Positions 44,142 through 52,511 of a stretch of DNA of 64,000 bases are shown in pieces. Below the pieces are notes generated by a model. It ran no database searches and was not told where the DNA came from. It saw only the letters and a list, made by a program, of their open reading frames with translations. A program made the translations under genes and the position numbers. Positions within the stretch are counted from its first letter, which is position 1. The number at the start of each line of letters is the position of its first letter. The stretch comes from Hydrocarboniphaga effusa AP103 (GTDB lineage: Bacteria > Pseudomonadota > Gammaproteobacteria > Nevskiales > Nevskiaceae). Location of the stretch: NCBI RefSeq assembly GCF_000271305.1, contig NZ_AKGD01000002.1, positions 248,001 to 312,000 of the forward strand. The letters run 5' to 3'.

Positions 44142-44315
44142 TCAATGCACCTTCCGCGACTTCCCGGCCCGCCGTTCCGCGTCCTTCGCCACCTTGCCGC
44201 CGCCCATTTGCGGGCGCAGCTTCTGCTTGCCCGGCTGGTTCTCGGCCTTCTTGGCGGCGAGCGCTTCGCGGAGCAACTCGGCGGTGGTTTTCTTTTCCTT
44301 CGGTTCGTCGGTCAT
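44142..44315 (-). CDS. Small basic protein, 57 residues
   Basis: ATG at 44315, stop at 44142. The frame codes for a Lys- and Arg-rich helix-forming peptide: MTDEPKEKKTTAELLREAL, then AAKKAENQPGKQKLRPQMG and an RRAGKSRKVH tail. It reads like a real small protein, with codon use like its neighbours, and I recall similar short K/R-rich proteins in Xanthomonadales. It is leftward and alone. Function unknown; a nucleic-acid-binding role would be a guess from the charge. Confidence 0.65.
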   Translation of the reverse strand: MTDEPKEKKTTAELLREALAAKKAENQPGKQKLRPQMGGGKVAKDAERRAGKSRKVH

Positions 44316-44414
44316 GACTGCGGTGCTTCGCTGCTAAAGCGCGAATTGTAGCCGCACGGGCGGCTGCTACCATGCCGGCCCCGATTCCGATTCCCGCCAC
44401 GAGGCGCCGCTCCG

Positions 44415-44723
44415 ATGATCCTTCGCACGCTCTTGTTGTGCAGCACGCTGGCCGCCGCGGCGCTCGCGGTCGCCTGCCAGAATTCGCCGAATGCGGCCGA
44501 GCCGCAGCAGGACATCGTGGTTCCGGGCAAGGTCGAGGACGTGCCCGCGTTCGATCGCTTCATCAGCGGCAAGCCGACGCCCGAGCAATTCCGCAAGCGC
44601 TATCCGGACGTGAAGCTCGTGCTGCCCGGCGAGATCGCGACGCGTGAATTCCGCATGGACCGCAGCCGCTATTTCGCCGAACTCGACGCCGACGGACGCA
44701 TCAGCGGCGGGAAATTCATGTGA
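44415..44723 (+). CDS. Small secreted lipoprotein-like protein
   Basis: 102 residues. The signal sequence MILRTLLLCSTLAAAALAVA is followed by Cys-Gln, a plausible lipobox (ALAVAC). The mature part has a short, mostly helical region with PTPEQFRKRYPDVKLVLPG and DRSRYFAELDADGRISGGKFM. Small periplasmic proteins of this size are common and unnamed. It overlaps the phzF start by 4 bases, so both are probably cotranscribed. Confidence 0.78.
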   Translation: MILRTLLLCSTLAAAALAVACQNSPNAAEPQQDIVVPGKVEDVPAFDRFISGKPTPEQFRKRYPDVKLVLPGEIATREFRMDRSRYFAELDADGRISGGKFM

Positions 44724-45622
44724 GCAACAGCAGCGCCTTGCAGTACCACGTGCTCGATGTCTTCACCGATACGCCGCTGACCGGGAACCCGCTGGCCGTG
44801 GTGTTCGGCGGCGAGTCGCTGTCCGATGCGCGCATGCAGGCGATCGCGGCCGAATTCAATCTGTCCGAGACCGTGTTCGTGCTGCCGGCGACGCGGCCCG
44901 GCGCGCTCGTGCGGGCGCGCATCTTCACGCCGACGCTCGAGCTGCCGTTCGCCGGCCATCCCACGGTCGGCACGGCTTGCCTGCTCGCCGACCTCGGTCT
45001 GGCCGGCGAGGGCGAGGCGCTCGATATCGTGCTCGACGAGAAAGTCGGGCCGGTGCCGGTGCGCATTCGCAAATCGGCCGATGCGCTGACCTATGCCGAA
45101 CTGACGACCGCGGTGCTGCCGAGCTTCGGCGAGGCGCCGCCGGCCGAAGTGCTCGCCGATTGGCTCGGCCTGTCGGTCGCCGACCTCGAAACCGATGCCG
45201 ATGCTCCGCGCGGGGCGTCCTGCGGCGTTCCGTACAACCTCGTGCCGCTGCGCTCGATCGAGGCGCTCGGCCGTGCCCGCTTGCAGGCGCACAAGCTGGC
45301 GGGTGCCCGACCTGTCTGGTCGAGCTCCTTTTATTTGTATGCCGCAACGCATCAATACGGTGTTCTAAGATCGCGCATGTTTGCACCGGACTTGGGCGTC
45401 GGTGAAGACCCGGCAACGGGTTCGGCTGCGGTCGCGCTTTGCGGTCATCTGGCCGATCGCTCGCCGACCGAGGGCGTACTGCGCTGGACGCTGCTGCAGG
45501 GCGTCGAAATGGGCCGTCCGAGCCGGCTGCAGATCCAGGCCGAGAAGCGCGATGGCCGTATCATCGCGGTCAAAGTCGGCGGCCAAGCCGTGCGCATCGC
45601 GTCCGGCACCTTGAACCTTTGA
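44720..45622 (+). CDS. PhzF-family isomerase-like protein
   Basis: 300 residues, normal PhzF length. Two-domain diaminopimelate epimerase-like fold. Seen: LDVFTDTPLTGNPLAVVFGG at the N-terminus, the catalytic Glu in FNLSETVFVL, FTPTLELPFAGHPTVGTA, and the second-domain EDPATGSAAVALCG. PhzF itself acts in phenazine synthesis, but most members are of unknown substrate and no phenazine genes are nearby. It is preceded by a small lipoprotein gene and followed by another, perhaps one transcript. Confidence 0.9.
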   Translation: MSNSSALQYHVLDVFTDTPLTGNPLAVVFGGESLSDARMQAIAAEFNLSETVFVLPATRPGALVRARIFTPTLELPFAGHPTVGTACLLADLGLAGEGEALDIVLDEKVGPVPVRIRKSADALTYAELTTAVLPSFGEAPPAEVLADWLGLSVADLETDADAPRGASCGVPYNLVPLRSIEALGRARLQAHKLAGARPVWSSSFYLYAATHQYGVLRSRMFAPDLGVGEDPATGSAAVALCGHLADRSPTEGVLRWTLLQGVEMGRPSRLQIQAEKRDGRIIAVKVGGQAVRIASGTLNL

Positions 45623-45639
45623 TCCTCATGCGGAGTTCC

Positions 45640-46107
45640 ATGCGTTTCGCACTTCCCTCGGCCGCCCTTGCGCTGGCCCTGCTGCTCAGCGCCTGCGCCC
45701 CGCAGCTCTACAAGCGCAGCACCGTCACGCTCGACAGCCGCGAGGACGATGCGCTGACGACGCACTACGGCGAGCTCGACGGTTGCCTGCTCAAGCACCA
45801 ATTGCCGGTGGAATACACGCTGCGCCGCCCGCGCTACACGCTGGTGCTGCGCCCGATTCCGGCCATGCAGGACGCCAGGCCGCGCATCGAAATCCGCCTG
45901 CAGGCCGACGCCTCGGTGAGACTCACGGTGACGAGCGTCGAACAGTCGCCCGAGCCGCTCTACGCCGAAAGCGGCGCGCGGTATGTGGTCGATACGGGCG
46001 ATCTGCGCGACAGGACGCTCGCCTTGTCGCTGACCCGCTCGGGCGAAGTGCTCGGAACCGAGCGGTTCGGGGTCGATGAGAGCAGCTGCCGCGTCCTGTC
46101 GCCGTAG
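45640..46107 (+). CDS. Small lipoprotein of unknown function
   Basis: 155 residues. The ATG at 45640 is preferred because GGAG stands 5-8 bases before it; an ATG at 45628 is possible. The signal MRFALPSAALALALLLSAC ends in the lipobox LSAC, followed by APQLYKRSTV. The rest is beta-rich with alternating Arg and Thr and one later Cys pair. I do not recognise a family. Confidence 0.75.
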   Translation: MRFALPSAALALALLLSACAPQLYKRSTVTLDSREDDALTTHYGELDGCLLKHQLPVEYTLRRPRYTLVLRPIPAMQDARPRIEIRLQADASVRLTVTSVEQSPEPLYAESGARYVVDTGDLRDRTLALSLTRSGEVLGTERFGVDESSCRVLSP

Positions 46108-46118
46108 GTTGATGGTTT

Positions 46119-46143
46119 CCTCTCCCGCGAGCGGGAGAGAGGA
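46119..46143 (+). repeat. Remnant of the palindromic repeat
   Basis: CCTCTCCCGCGAGCGGGAGAG plus AGG. It is the short form of the family, just after the lipoprotein gene 45640-46107. Confidence 0.75.
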
Positions 46144-46183
46144 AAAACAAGTTCGGCTCTTGATGGCGAAAAAGTTGCAGGCA

Positions 46184-46219
46184 AAAAGAAGGCGGTGGAA
46201 GCCTTGTCATTCCACCGCC
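46184..46219 (-). terminator. Strong intrinsic terminator, leftward
   Basis: GGCGGTGGAA and TTCCACCGCC form a 10-bp perfect stem, loop of 9, followed on the minus strand by TTCTTTTTGCC. Confidence 0.8.
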
Positions 46220-46395
46220 CAAGTTCTGCCGCAGGGTAACGGCAGGGGAGTTTCACTGGAGGCGGTGCCGAAGCAGCGCCGTCCTTGTTGAGACAGAGTG
46301 TGGCTCCATCCGTTCGTTCGTGGGATGGAGAAGCTGAACCATTGGTCGCCCGCCGGTGACCACTGGTCCTGCCGGAAATCTGAGAGGCCGTTCAT
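46207..46395 (-). CDS. Possible small protein or leader, doubtful
   Basis: 62 codons from the ATG at 46395, stop inside the terminator stem at 46207. The peptide is unusually rich in Trp (QWSPAGDQWFSF, GRTWAVE). No ribosome site is convincing. The same DNA is part of an inverted-repeat-rich tract, so it may equally be a non-coding RNA region ended by that terminator. Confidence 0.25.
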   Translation of the reverse strand: MNGLSDFRQDQWSPAGDQWFSFSIPRTNGWSHTLSQQGRRCFGTASSETPLPLPCGRTWAVE

Positions 46396-46450
46396 CTGTC
46401 AGGTGCGGCCGCTCATCCTCGATTCCGGTGGGGATGCCTTTCGCTGCAAA

Positions 46451-46485
46451 CAAAAAAGCCTCTTCCCTCTGGAAGAGGCTTTTTT
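46451..46485. terminator. Bidirectional intrinsic terminator
   Basis: GCCTCTTCC and GGAAGAGGC with loop CTCT, with A6 on the left and T6 on the right, so it can stop transcripts in both directions. Confidence 0.85.
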
Positions 46486-46491
46486 GAGGCC

Positions 46492-46533
46492 TAAATAAAA
46501 ATGAGGCGGCCGAGTGGGGGGCTCGACCGCCTC
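46492..46533 (-). terminator. Intrinsic terminator, leftward
   Basis: GAGGCGG-CGAG and CTCG-CCGCCTC form a 12-position stem with one mismatch (wobble on the minus strand), followed on that strand by ATTTTTATTT. Confidence 0.75.
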
Positions 46534-46771
46534 GCTGCAACGCAGTTGGGGAGAGTGGGGGAGACTGCGCCGCAGGGACCGGGTGTTCGTGATTGAAAAG
46601 ATCGCGCCGCCCTGTCTCATTGCTGCACCGCGATCCGTTGAACACAGTCTCTGTTTGGAGGGCTGAATCCAACCTGAAGTGGTTAGGAGCAAATTTTGTC
46701 GTGTTTTTCCTCATCGGAATCGGATAATTGGCCTACGAAATGAAGCCATTCCGAACGAGCAAAAGGCTGAC

Positions 46772-47119
46772 ATGACGACCGATTCAAGGCTGACGCCGGC
46801 GGTTATCGCCATTCGCGCCGCACTTCGTAAAGTTCCTGCAGGGCGGGTCGTGACTTACGGACAACTCGCGGCGATCGCGGGCTTTCCGGGCCGGGCGCGG
46901 CTGGCCGGCAAAAGCCTTTGGCAGGAGCAGGGCGAGGACTACATGCCCTGGTATCGGGTGCTCGCATCGCCGGGCCGTATCGCGTTCGCCCAAGGCACCC
47001 AGGCGTTCAGGGAGCAGCGCAAGCGGCTGCTGTCCGAGGGAGTCGAAGTGCGGGCCGGCAAGGTGAATCTGGAGGTCTACGGCTGGCGCCCGCATTCGGC
47101 CGCGCCGGTGCTCGACTGA
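46772..47119 (+). CDS. Alkyltransferase-like protein (ATL), Trp variant
   Basis: 115 residues from the ATG at 46772; an earlier start would add only untypical sequence. It has the DNA-binding part of O6-alkylguanine alkyltransferases: AIRAALRKVPAGRVVTYGQL, GFPGRARLAGKSL. At the active-site position it reads MPWYRVLAS, so the reactive Cys (PCHRV) is replaced by Trp, as in ATL proteins, and the next residue is Tyr instead of the usual His. ATLs bind alkylated guanines and direct them to nucleotide excision repair. Confidence 0.9.
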   Translation: MTTDSRLTPAVIAIRAALRKVPAGRVVTYGQLAAIAGFPGRARLAGKSLWQEQGEDYMPWYRVLASPGRIAFAQGTQAFREQRKRLLSEGVEVRAGKVNLEVYGWRPHSAAPVLD

Positions 47120-47195
47120 GTGAGTCGCCGCGCAAATCTTCAACACGGACGGCGCTGGTCTTGGGCAGGGCGGGCCTCGCCCCACCCTGCATCGC

Positions 47196-47819
47196 TCAGG
47201 TGTTCCTGCTCGGCGGTTTGCCCTGCTGCAGCAGGTAGATCGCGATCTCGCTAAACAGGTTCGGCAGCAGACGGATGCTGGTGCCTTCGAGATGCTGGCT
47301 GTTGAGCAGGCGACGCCGCTCGATGCGCCAGCCGCGTTCGGCGCACAGGGCTTCGAAGTCGGCGACCGTGCAGAGATGGATGTTCGGCGTGTCGTACCAG
47401 GTGGCCGGCAGCGAGCGCGTCATCGGCATGCGGCCGAGCGCCAGCGCCATGCGCACGCGCCAGTGCCCGAAGTTGGGGAACGTGACGATGGCCGTGCGGC
47501 CGACACGCAGGATGTCGTCGATGACGTCGTCCGGGCGCTGCAGGGCCTGCAAGGTCTGCGTGAGCAGCACGTAGTCGAACGAGTTGTCCTCGAAATCGCG
47601 CAGGCCTTCGTCGATGTCGCCCTGGATCACGTTGACCCCGGCCTCGATACATTTGGCGACCTTGCCGACATCGATCTCGATGCCGTAGCCGTGCGTCTGC
47701 CGCTGCTCGGCCAGGTGCGCGAGCAGCTTGCCGTCGCCGCAGCCGAGATCGAGCACGCGCGAGCCGGGCTTGATCCATTCGGAGAGGATCGCGAGATCGC
47801 GGCGGAGGGCGGCGGTCAT
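47196..47819 (-). CDS. metW: Methionine biosynthesis protein MetW
   Basis: 207 residues from the ATG at 47819. The upstream open frame is translated repeat and is not used. SAM-methyltransferase-like fold with VLDLGCGDGKLLAHL and TLQALQRPDDVIDDILRVGR. MetW activates the homoserine acyltransferase MetX in bacteria that carry both. Normally the two genes are tightly linked; here a 137-bp palindromic repeat lies between them. Confidence 0.94.
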   Translation of the reverse strand: MTAALRRDLAILSEWIKPGSRVLDLGCGDGKLLAHLAEQRQTHGYGIEIDVGKVAKCIEAGVNVIQGDIDEGLRDFEDNSFDYVLLTQTLQALQRPDDVIDDILRVGRTAIVTFPNFGHWRVRMALALGRMPMTRSLPATWYDTPNIHLCTVADFEALCAERGWRIERRRLLNSQHLEGTSIRLLPNLFSEIAIYLLQQGKPPSRNT

Positions 47820-47840
47820 GCAGTTACGCTTCCTGCTGGT

Positions 47841-47977
47841 CCCCTCTCCCACTTGTGGGAGAGGGTGGTCCGAAGGACCGGGAGAGGGATGGTTGGAAAG
47901 TGCGCTCACTCTGCCGAGCGAGCCCTCTCTCCCCTCGCATTCGCGAGGGACTCTCTCCCGCAAGCGGGAGAGAGGAC
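47841..47977 (+). repeat. Full composite palindromic repeat between metX and metW
   Basis: CCCCTCTCCCACTTGTGGG plus GAGAGGG, GGTCCGAAGGACC, GGGAGAGGG, a spacer with GCGCTCACTCT, CCCTCTCTCCCCTCGCATTC, GCGAGGGACTCTCTCCCGCA, AGCGGGAGAGAGG. This is the best reference copy: 137 bp with four hairpins in a fixed order. Confidence 0.92.
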
Positions 47978-48008
47978 AGGCTGTTCGTGGCGATGAAGCT
48001 TCGGTTCA

Positions 48009-49157
48009 TCACGCCCCCACCTCGTCCGCCACGCGCGACAGATAGCCGCGCAGCACGCGGTGATAGTCCGGCAGCGGCATCAGGAAATCGTCGTGGCCGA
48101 GCGCCGATTCGATCAGCGCATAGCTCACGTCACGCCCCGCATCGACGAGCGCCTTGACGATCTCGCGCGAGCGCGCCGGCGAGAAGCGCCAGTCGCTCGA
48201 GAACGCCACCACCAGGAAGCGCGCCTGCGCCTGGCGGAAGGCATCGACGAGCGAATCGTCGTAGTCGCGCGCCGGGTCGAAGTAGTCGAGCGCCTTGGTC
48301 ATGATCAGGTAGGTGTTGGCGTCGAAGCGATCGACGAAGCTCTCGCCCTGATAGCGCAGGTAGCTTTCCACCTCGAACTCGACGTCGAAGTTGAACGACG
48401 GCTGCGGCGCCTTGAGGTCGTTGCCGAACTTGGCGCGCATCGCCGCATCGGACAGGTAGGTGATGTGCCCGAGCATGCGCGCCAGGCGCAGGCCGCGCGC
48501 GGGCACCGCGTTGTGATCGTAGTAGCGGCCGCCGTGGAAATCCGGGTCCGACAGGATCGCCTGCCGCGCGATTTCGTTGAACGCGATGTTCTGTGCCGAA
48601 ATCTGCGGGGCCGAGGCGATGACGACGGCGTGGCGCACGCGTCGCGGCAGATCGACCGCCCACTGCATCACCTGCATGCCGCCGAGCGAGCCGCCGACGA
48701 TCGCCGCCCATTGGGTGATGCCGAGCTTGTCGGCGAGCAGGGCTTGCGAGCGCACCCAGTCGCGAACGGTCAGCAGCGGAAAATCCGGCCCCCACTGGCG
48801 ACCGGTTTCGGGGGCGATGCTGTTGGGGCCGGTGGAGCCGCGGCAGCCGCCGAGGTTGTTGAGGCTGACGACGAAAAAGCGATCGGTGTCGATCGGCTTG
48901 CCCGGGCCGATGCAGTTGTCCCACCAGCCGGGCTTGCGGTCGTCGGCCGAATGCACGCCGGCGGCGTGATGGTCGCCCGAGAGCGCGTGGCAGATCAGCA
49001 CCGCGTTGCTGCGCGCGGCGTTGAGCGTGCCGTAGGTTTCGACCATGAGGTCGTGCCACATGAACAGCCGCCCGCAATCGAGAATCAGCGGCGAATCGAT
49101 GCGGATCTTGCGCGGCTCGACGATCCCGACCGAGCCTTCGGTCACTTCGCTGGTCAC
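48009..49157 (-). CDS. metX: Homoserine O-acyltransferase MetX
   Basis: 382 residues from the GTG at 49157 (another GTG at 49145 is possible). Alpha/beta-hydrolase fold: nucleophile Ser157 in GGSLGGMQ, Asp322 in FSSDWRFSP, His355 in LGHDDFL. Uses acetyl- or succinyl-CoA to acylate homoserine in methionine synthesis. In Xanthomonadales a succinyl preference is reported for this family, but the acyl donor cannot be read safely here. It is 191 bases from metW and 13 bases from yggT, all leftward. Confidence 0.94.
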   Translation of the reverse strand: MTSEVTEGSVGIVEPRKIRIDSPLILDCGRLFMWHDLMVETYGTLNAARSNAVLICHALSGDHHAAGVHSADDRKPGWWDNCIGPGKPIDTDRFFVVSLNNLGGCRGSTGPNSIAPETGRQWGPDFPLLTVRDWVRSQALLADKLGITQWAAIVGGSLGGMQVMQWAVDLPRRVRHAVVIASAPQISAQNIAFNEIARQAILSDPDFHGGRYYDHNAVPARGLRLARMLGHITYLSDAAMRAKFGNDLKAPQPSFNFDVEFEVESYLRYQGESFVDRFDANTYLIMTKALDYFDPARDYDDSLVDAFRQAQARFLVVAFSSDWRFSPARSREIVKALVDAGRDVSYALIESALGHDDFLMPLPDYHRVLRGYLSRVADEVGA

Positions 49158-49170
49158 CGGCGTGATGCGC

Positions 49171-49734
49171 TCAGCCGAGGCCGAAGTAGCCGGGCAGCGG
49201 CAACAGCATGCCCAGCACCTGCAGCAACAGGATCGCCACGAGCGGCGACAGATCGAGCCCCGACACCGGCGGAATCAGCCGGCGCAGCGGGCGCAGCAGC
49301 GGTTCGTTGATGCTGTAGAGGATGTTCGCGGCGGGATTCGAGAAGCCCGGGCCGAACCACGACAGGATCGCGTAGATGGCGATGGTGGCCGTGTACAGCG
49401 ACAGGCCCAGGCCGACGACCTTGAGCGCCGCGAACCACAGCGTGCGGCCGATGCCGATGTCGAGATTCCACAGCGCCGCGATAACCTGGATGTAGAGCGC
49501 CGCGAGCACCAGCAGCAGGATCGCGGCCGCGATGTCGAGCTTGCGATGCTTGGGCACGATGTTCTTGAACGGCGCGAGCACCGGCTGCGTGACTTTCCAG
49601 ACCAGCTGCGAGATCGGGTTGTAGAAGTCTGCGCGTACCCACTGCAGGATGATGCGCAACAGCACCGCGCCCATGTACAGATTGAACAGGGTGCTGATCA
49701 GGAAGATGAAGGCATTGGTCGCCTGGGCGCCCAT
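49171..49734 (-). CDS. yggT: YggT-family membrane protein
   Basis: 187 residues with two YggT repeats, each two transmembrane helices; the first has [20 protein letters not shown], and [19 protein letters not shown] ends the second. Linked to osmotic stress and cell division in other bacteria (CcmB/YlmG-type). Forms the usual proC-yggT-metX order. Starts 10 bases after proC. Confidence 0.93.
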   Translation of the reverse strand: MGAQATNAFIFLISTLFNLYMGAVLLRIILQWVRADFYNPISQLVWKVTQPVLAPFKNIVPKHRKLDIAAAILLLVLAALYIQVIAALWNLDIGIGRTLWFAALKVVGLGLSLYTATIAIYAILSWFGPGFSNPAANILYSINEPLLRPLRRLIPPVSGLDLSPLVAILLLQVLGMLLPLPGYFGLG

Positions 49735-49743
49735 CGCGTGTCC

Positions 49744-50589
49744 TTAGTTGATTGAGGGCCGCGAGGCGGCGGCGAACTCGTCGCCGAGCTCGCGGCTGCG
49801 GTCGGCCGCGGCGCGCAGCGCCTCGGTGAAGATGGGGCGCAGGCCGGCTTTTTCCAGCGATTGCAGCGCCGCGAACGTGGTGCCGCCCTTGGACGTGACC
49901 TGCGCGCGCAGCTCGGCGACGTCGGTACTGCCCGCGTCGACCATCTTCGCGGCGCCGACCAGCGTGCGCGCCGCGAGCTGGGCCGAGACTTCGGGCGACA
50001 GGCCCAGCGCGACGCCGGCCTCGCGGATCGCTTCGGTCAGCAGGAAGAAGTAGGCAGGGCCGGAGCCCGAGACGGCGGTCACCGCGTCGAGATCGCTTTC
50101 CTTCTCGACCCAGCAGGTCTGGCCGGCCGCGGCGAGGATGCGGTCGGCCAGCGCCCGCGTCGCCTCGGGCGTTCCGGCCGGCGCGTAAAGCCCGGTGATG
50201 CCGGCGCCGTAGAGCGAAGGCGTATTGGGCATGCTGCGCACCACGTGCACGCCGGCCGGCAGGGCCGAGCGCAGGGTGTCGATGCGCACGCCGGCCGCGA
50301 TCGACAGCGCCAGCGCGCCCGCATCGGGCGCAAGGCCGGCCAGCGCCGCGATCATCTGCTGCGGCTTCACCGCGAGCACCAGCGCGCTGGCTCCGGCCGC
50401 GATCTCGGCGCCACTCGCGGCGACGACGATGCCGAAACGCTCGCGCAGGGCTTGCGCCTTGCCCGCATCGGGCTCGGCCACGCGCAGCTGATCGGGCGTA
50501 AAGCCGCTGGCGAGCAGGCCGCCGACGAGGCTGGTGGCCATGTTGCCGCCGCCGATGAAGGCGACGATGGGCGAGGCGGGGAGGCTCAT
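49744..50589 (-). CDS. proC: Pyrroline-5-carboxylate reductase
   Basis: 281 residues from the ATG at 50589; the extra 14 codons upstream lack support. Last step of proline synthesis. Seen: the Rossmann motif VAFIGGGNMATSLVGGL near the N-terminus, VLAVKPQQM, and the C-terminal segment VSGSGPAYFFLLTEAI with KGGTT near residue 245. Normal length. Confidence 0.95.
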   Translation of the reverse strand: MSLPASPIVAFIGGGNMATSLVGGLLASGFTPDQLRVAEPDAGKAQALRERFGIVVAASGAEIAAGASALVLAVKPQQMIAALAGLAPDAGALALSIAAGVRIDTLRSALPAGVHVVRSMPNTPSLYGAGITGLYAPAGTPEATRALADRILAAAGQTCWVEKESDLDAVTAVSGSGPAYFFLLTEAIREAGVALGLSPEVSAQLAARTLVGAAKMVDAGSTDVAELRAQVTSKGGTTFAALQSLEKAGLRPIFTEALRAAADRSRELGDEFAAASRPSIN

Positions 50590-50711
50590 TCCGGGGCGGC
50601 TGCGAGGGGAGGCGTAAGAGCCGGGTATCATAAGGGAAACGTCTTTCGGTCAACGGTTATCGAGGTTGATTGTGGCGTTTCTTCTGCCATTTGCAGAGGG
50701 AACTTGCTTGT

Positions 50712-50844
50712 CCCCTCTCCCACTTGTGGGAAAGGGTGGTCCGAAGGACCGGGAGAGGGGATGGTTGGAGAGTGCACGCACTTTCGGGCTGCCCCTCTCT
50801 CCCCCGCTACGCGGGGACTCTCTCCCGCAAGCGGGAGAGAGGAA
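50712..50844 (+). repeat. Full composite palindromic repeat between proC and ilvA
   Basis: CCCCTCTCCCACTTGTGGG, AAAGGG (one G to A change), GGTCCGAAGGACC, GGGAGAGGGG, spacer with GCACGCACTTT, CCCCTCTCTCCCCCGCTACG, CGGGGACTCTCTCCCGCAAG, CGGGAGAGAGG. It lies in the divergent region, where it may carry part of the promoter surroundings. Confidence 0.88.
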
Positions 50845-50887
50845 CGGCAGGAACAGTCGTCGCCGTCTCTTCAATCAGGTCACCGAA

Positions 50888-52477
50888 GTGAACAAAACCC
50901 CCCAGCGGACCGCCGCCGCGTCCGCCGAAGCCCAGCGCCTGCTGGCCCAGTACGCCAAGCGCATCGAACAGGCCGCAGGCCGCGTCTACGACGTCGCCGA
51001 CGTGACCGCGCTCGAACACGCGCCCAAGCTCTCCGCGCGGCTCGGCTGCAAGCTGCTGCTCAAGCGCGAGGACACCCAGCCGGTGTACTCGTTCAAGCTG
51101 CGCGGGGCCTACAACAAGATGGCCTCGCTGTCCGACGAGGCGCGCGCGCACGGCGTGGTGACGGCGTCGGCCGGCAATCACGCGCAGGGCGTGGCGCTGT
51201 CGGCGGCCAAGCTCGGCATTCCGTCGTCCATCGTCATGCCGCGCACGACGCCGGCGATCAAGGTCGATGCGGTGCGCTCGCTCGGCGGCAAGGCGATCCT
51301 GCATGGCGATGCCTACGACGACGCGCTCGCGCATGCGCTCGAACTCGTCGATCGCGGCATGACGCTGGTCCACCCGTACGACGATCCCGAAGTGATCGCC
51401 GGCCAGGGCACCATCGCGCGCGAGATTCTCGAGCAACTGCCGCAGCTTGGCGTGGAGAAGCTGGATGCCGTGTTCGTCTGCGTCGGCGGTGGCGGCCTGC
51501 TGGCCGGCATCGCGGCCTGGATCAAGCACAAGAGCCCGCACACGAAGGTCATCTGCGTCGAGCCGGACGACTCGAACTGCATGGGCGCGGGCTTGAAAGC
51601 CGGGCGCCGCATCAAGCTCGCGCAGGCCGGCCTGTTCGCGGACGGCGTGTCGGTGCGCCAGGCCGGCGAAGAGCCGTTCAAGCTCGCGCGGCATTTCGTC
51701 GACGACTGCGTCGAAGTCAGCATCGATGAGATCTGCGCCGCGATCCGCGACCTGTTCAACGAGAAGCGCGCGGTGCCCGAGCCCGCGGGCGCGCTCGGCA
51801 TCGCCGGCGTGAAGCGCTACGCGCAGACGCACGATCTGTCGGGCAAAACGGTGTGCGCGATCGTCTCGGGCGCGAACATCAATTTCGATCGCCTGCGTTA
51901 CGTGGCCGAGCGCGCCGAGCTCGGTGACGACGCCGAGACGCTGCTCGCGGTGACGATTCCCGAGAAGCCCGGCAGCTTCAAGAAATTCCTCTCGCATCTG
52001 CGCCGCCGGCCGATCACCGAATTCAACTATCGCTACTCGTCGTCCGGCGCGGCGCACGTGTTCGTCGGCATCAAGATCACCGAGGGCGCGGCAGAGCGCG
52101 AGAAACTGATCCAGATCCTGCGCGAGCAGGATCTGCCGGTCGCCGACATGACCGGCAACGAGATGGCTAAATTGCACGTGCGCTTCATGGTCGGCGGCCG
52201 TGCGCCGGGGCTTGCCGACGAGCATCTGTTCCGTTTCGTGTTCCCCGAGCGTCCCGGCGCGCTCGAGGATTTTCTCCATGCGATCGGCGGCCGCTGGAAT
52301 ATTTCCTTGTTCCATTACCGCAACCACGGCGCCGCGTTCGGCCGCGTGCTGTGTGGACTGCAGATTCCGCGCGGGCAATTGGGCGACGTGCGCCGCTCCC
52401 TTGACCAGCTCGGCTACGAATACTGGGAAGAGACCGACAACCCGGCCTACGCGTTATTCTTGGGCACGCGAGCCTGA
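50888..52477 (+). CDS. ilvA: Threonine ammonia-lyase, biosynthetic
   Basis: 529 residues from the GTG at 50888, preceded by AGG at a usual distance. The longer ATG frame upstream is repeat sequence. Makes 2-oxobutanoate for isoleucine. Seen: the PLP lysine in YSFKLRGAYNKM (Lys70), ASAGNHAQGVALSA, the Gly-rich loop VCVGGGGLLAGIA, and SGANINFDRLRY. Two ACT-like domains at the C-terminus (about 340-529) give isoleucine/valine regulation. It is a single-gene unit on the plus strand. Confidence 0.95.
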   Translation: MNKTPQRTAAASAEAQRLLAQYAKRIEQAAGRVYDVADVTALEHAPKLSARLGCKLLLKREDTQPVYSFKLRGAYNKMASLSDEARAHGVVTASAGNHAQGVALSAAKLGIPSSIVMPRTTPAIKVDAVRSLGGKAILHGDAYDDALAHALELVDRGMTLVHPYDDPEVIAGQGTIAREILEQLPQLGVEKLDAVFVCVGGGGLLAGIAAWIKHKSPHTKVICVEPDDSNCMGAGLKAGRRIKLAQAGLFADGVSVRQAGEEPFKLARHFVDDCVEVSIDEICAAIRDLFNEKRAVPEPAGALGIAGVKRYAQTHDLSGKTVCAIVSGANINFDRLRYVAERAELGDDAETLLAVTIPEKPGSFKKFLSHLRRRPITEFNYRYSSSGAAHVFVGIKITEGAAEREKLIQILREQDLPVADMTGNEMAKLHVRFMVGGRAPGLADEHLFRFVFPERPGALEDFLHAIGGRWNISLFHYRNHGAAFGRVLCGLQIPRGQLGDVRRSLDQLGYEYWEETDNPAYALFLGTRA

Positions 52478-52511
52478 CACTGCGGTCGGGCCGCGATCAG
52501 GGAGATTCTAA

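Larger units (their letters stand above)
46108..46771. other. Gene-poor region with three leftward terminators
   Basis: 664 bases between a rightward lipoprotein and the rightward alkyltransferase-like gene. I see a repeat remnant, three terminator-like hairpins oriented for minus-strand transcripts, and one 62-codon minus-strand frame. Small RNAs on the minus strand are the best explanation. Confidence 0.5.

Noticed and set aside
46253-46714. 153-residue leftward protein across the terminator region
   Set aside because: The frame crosses two strong terminators and shows no ribosome site or domain; a non-coding explanation fits better.
47820-47963. N-terminal extension of metW (48 codons)
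   Set aside because: It is the translated palindromic repeat; metW relatives start at the ATG at 47819. Similar extensions of rfbC, ilvA and the zapA-linked protein were dropped for the same reason.
49154-50653. 499-residue leftward frame over yggT and proC
   Set aside because: It is another frame of the same strand over two well-supported genes and reads as Arg/Pro/Ala-rich low-complexity sequence.
50807-52378. 523-residue leftward frame opposite ilvA
   Set aside because: Antisense to a complete ilvA with all PLP and ACT features; composition and lack of motifs mark it as a shadow.
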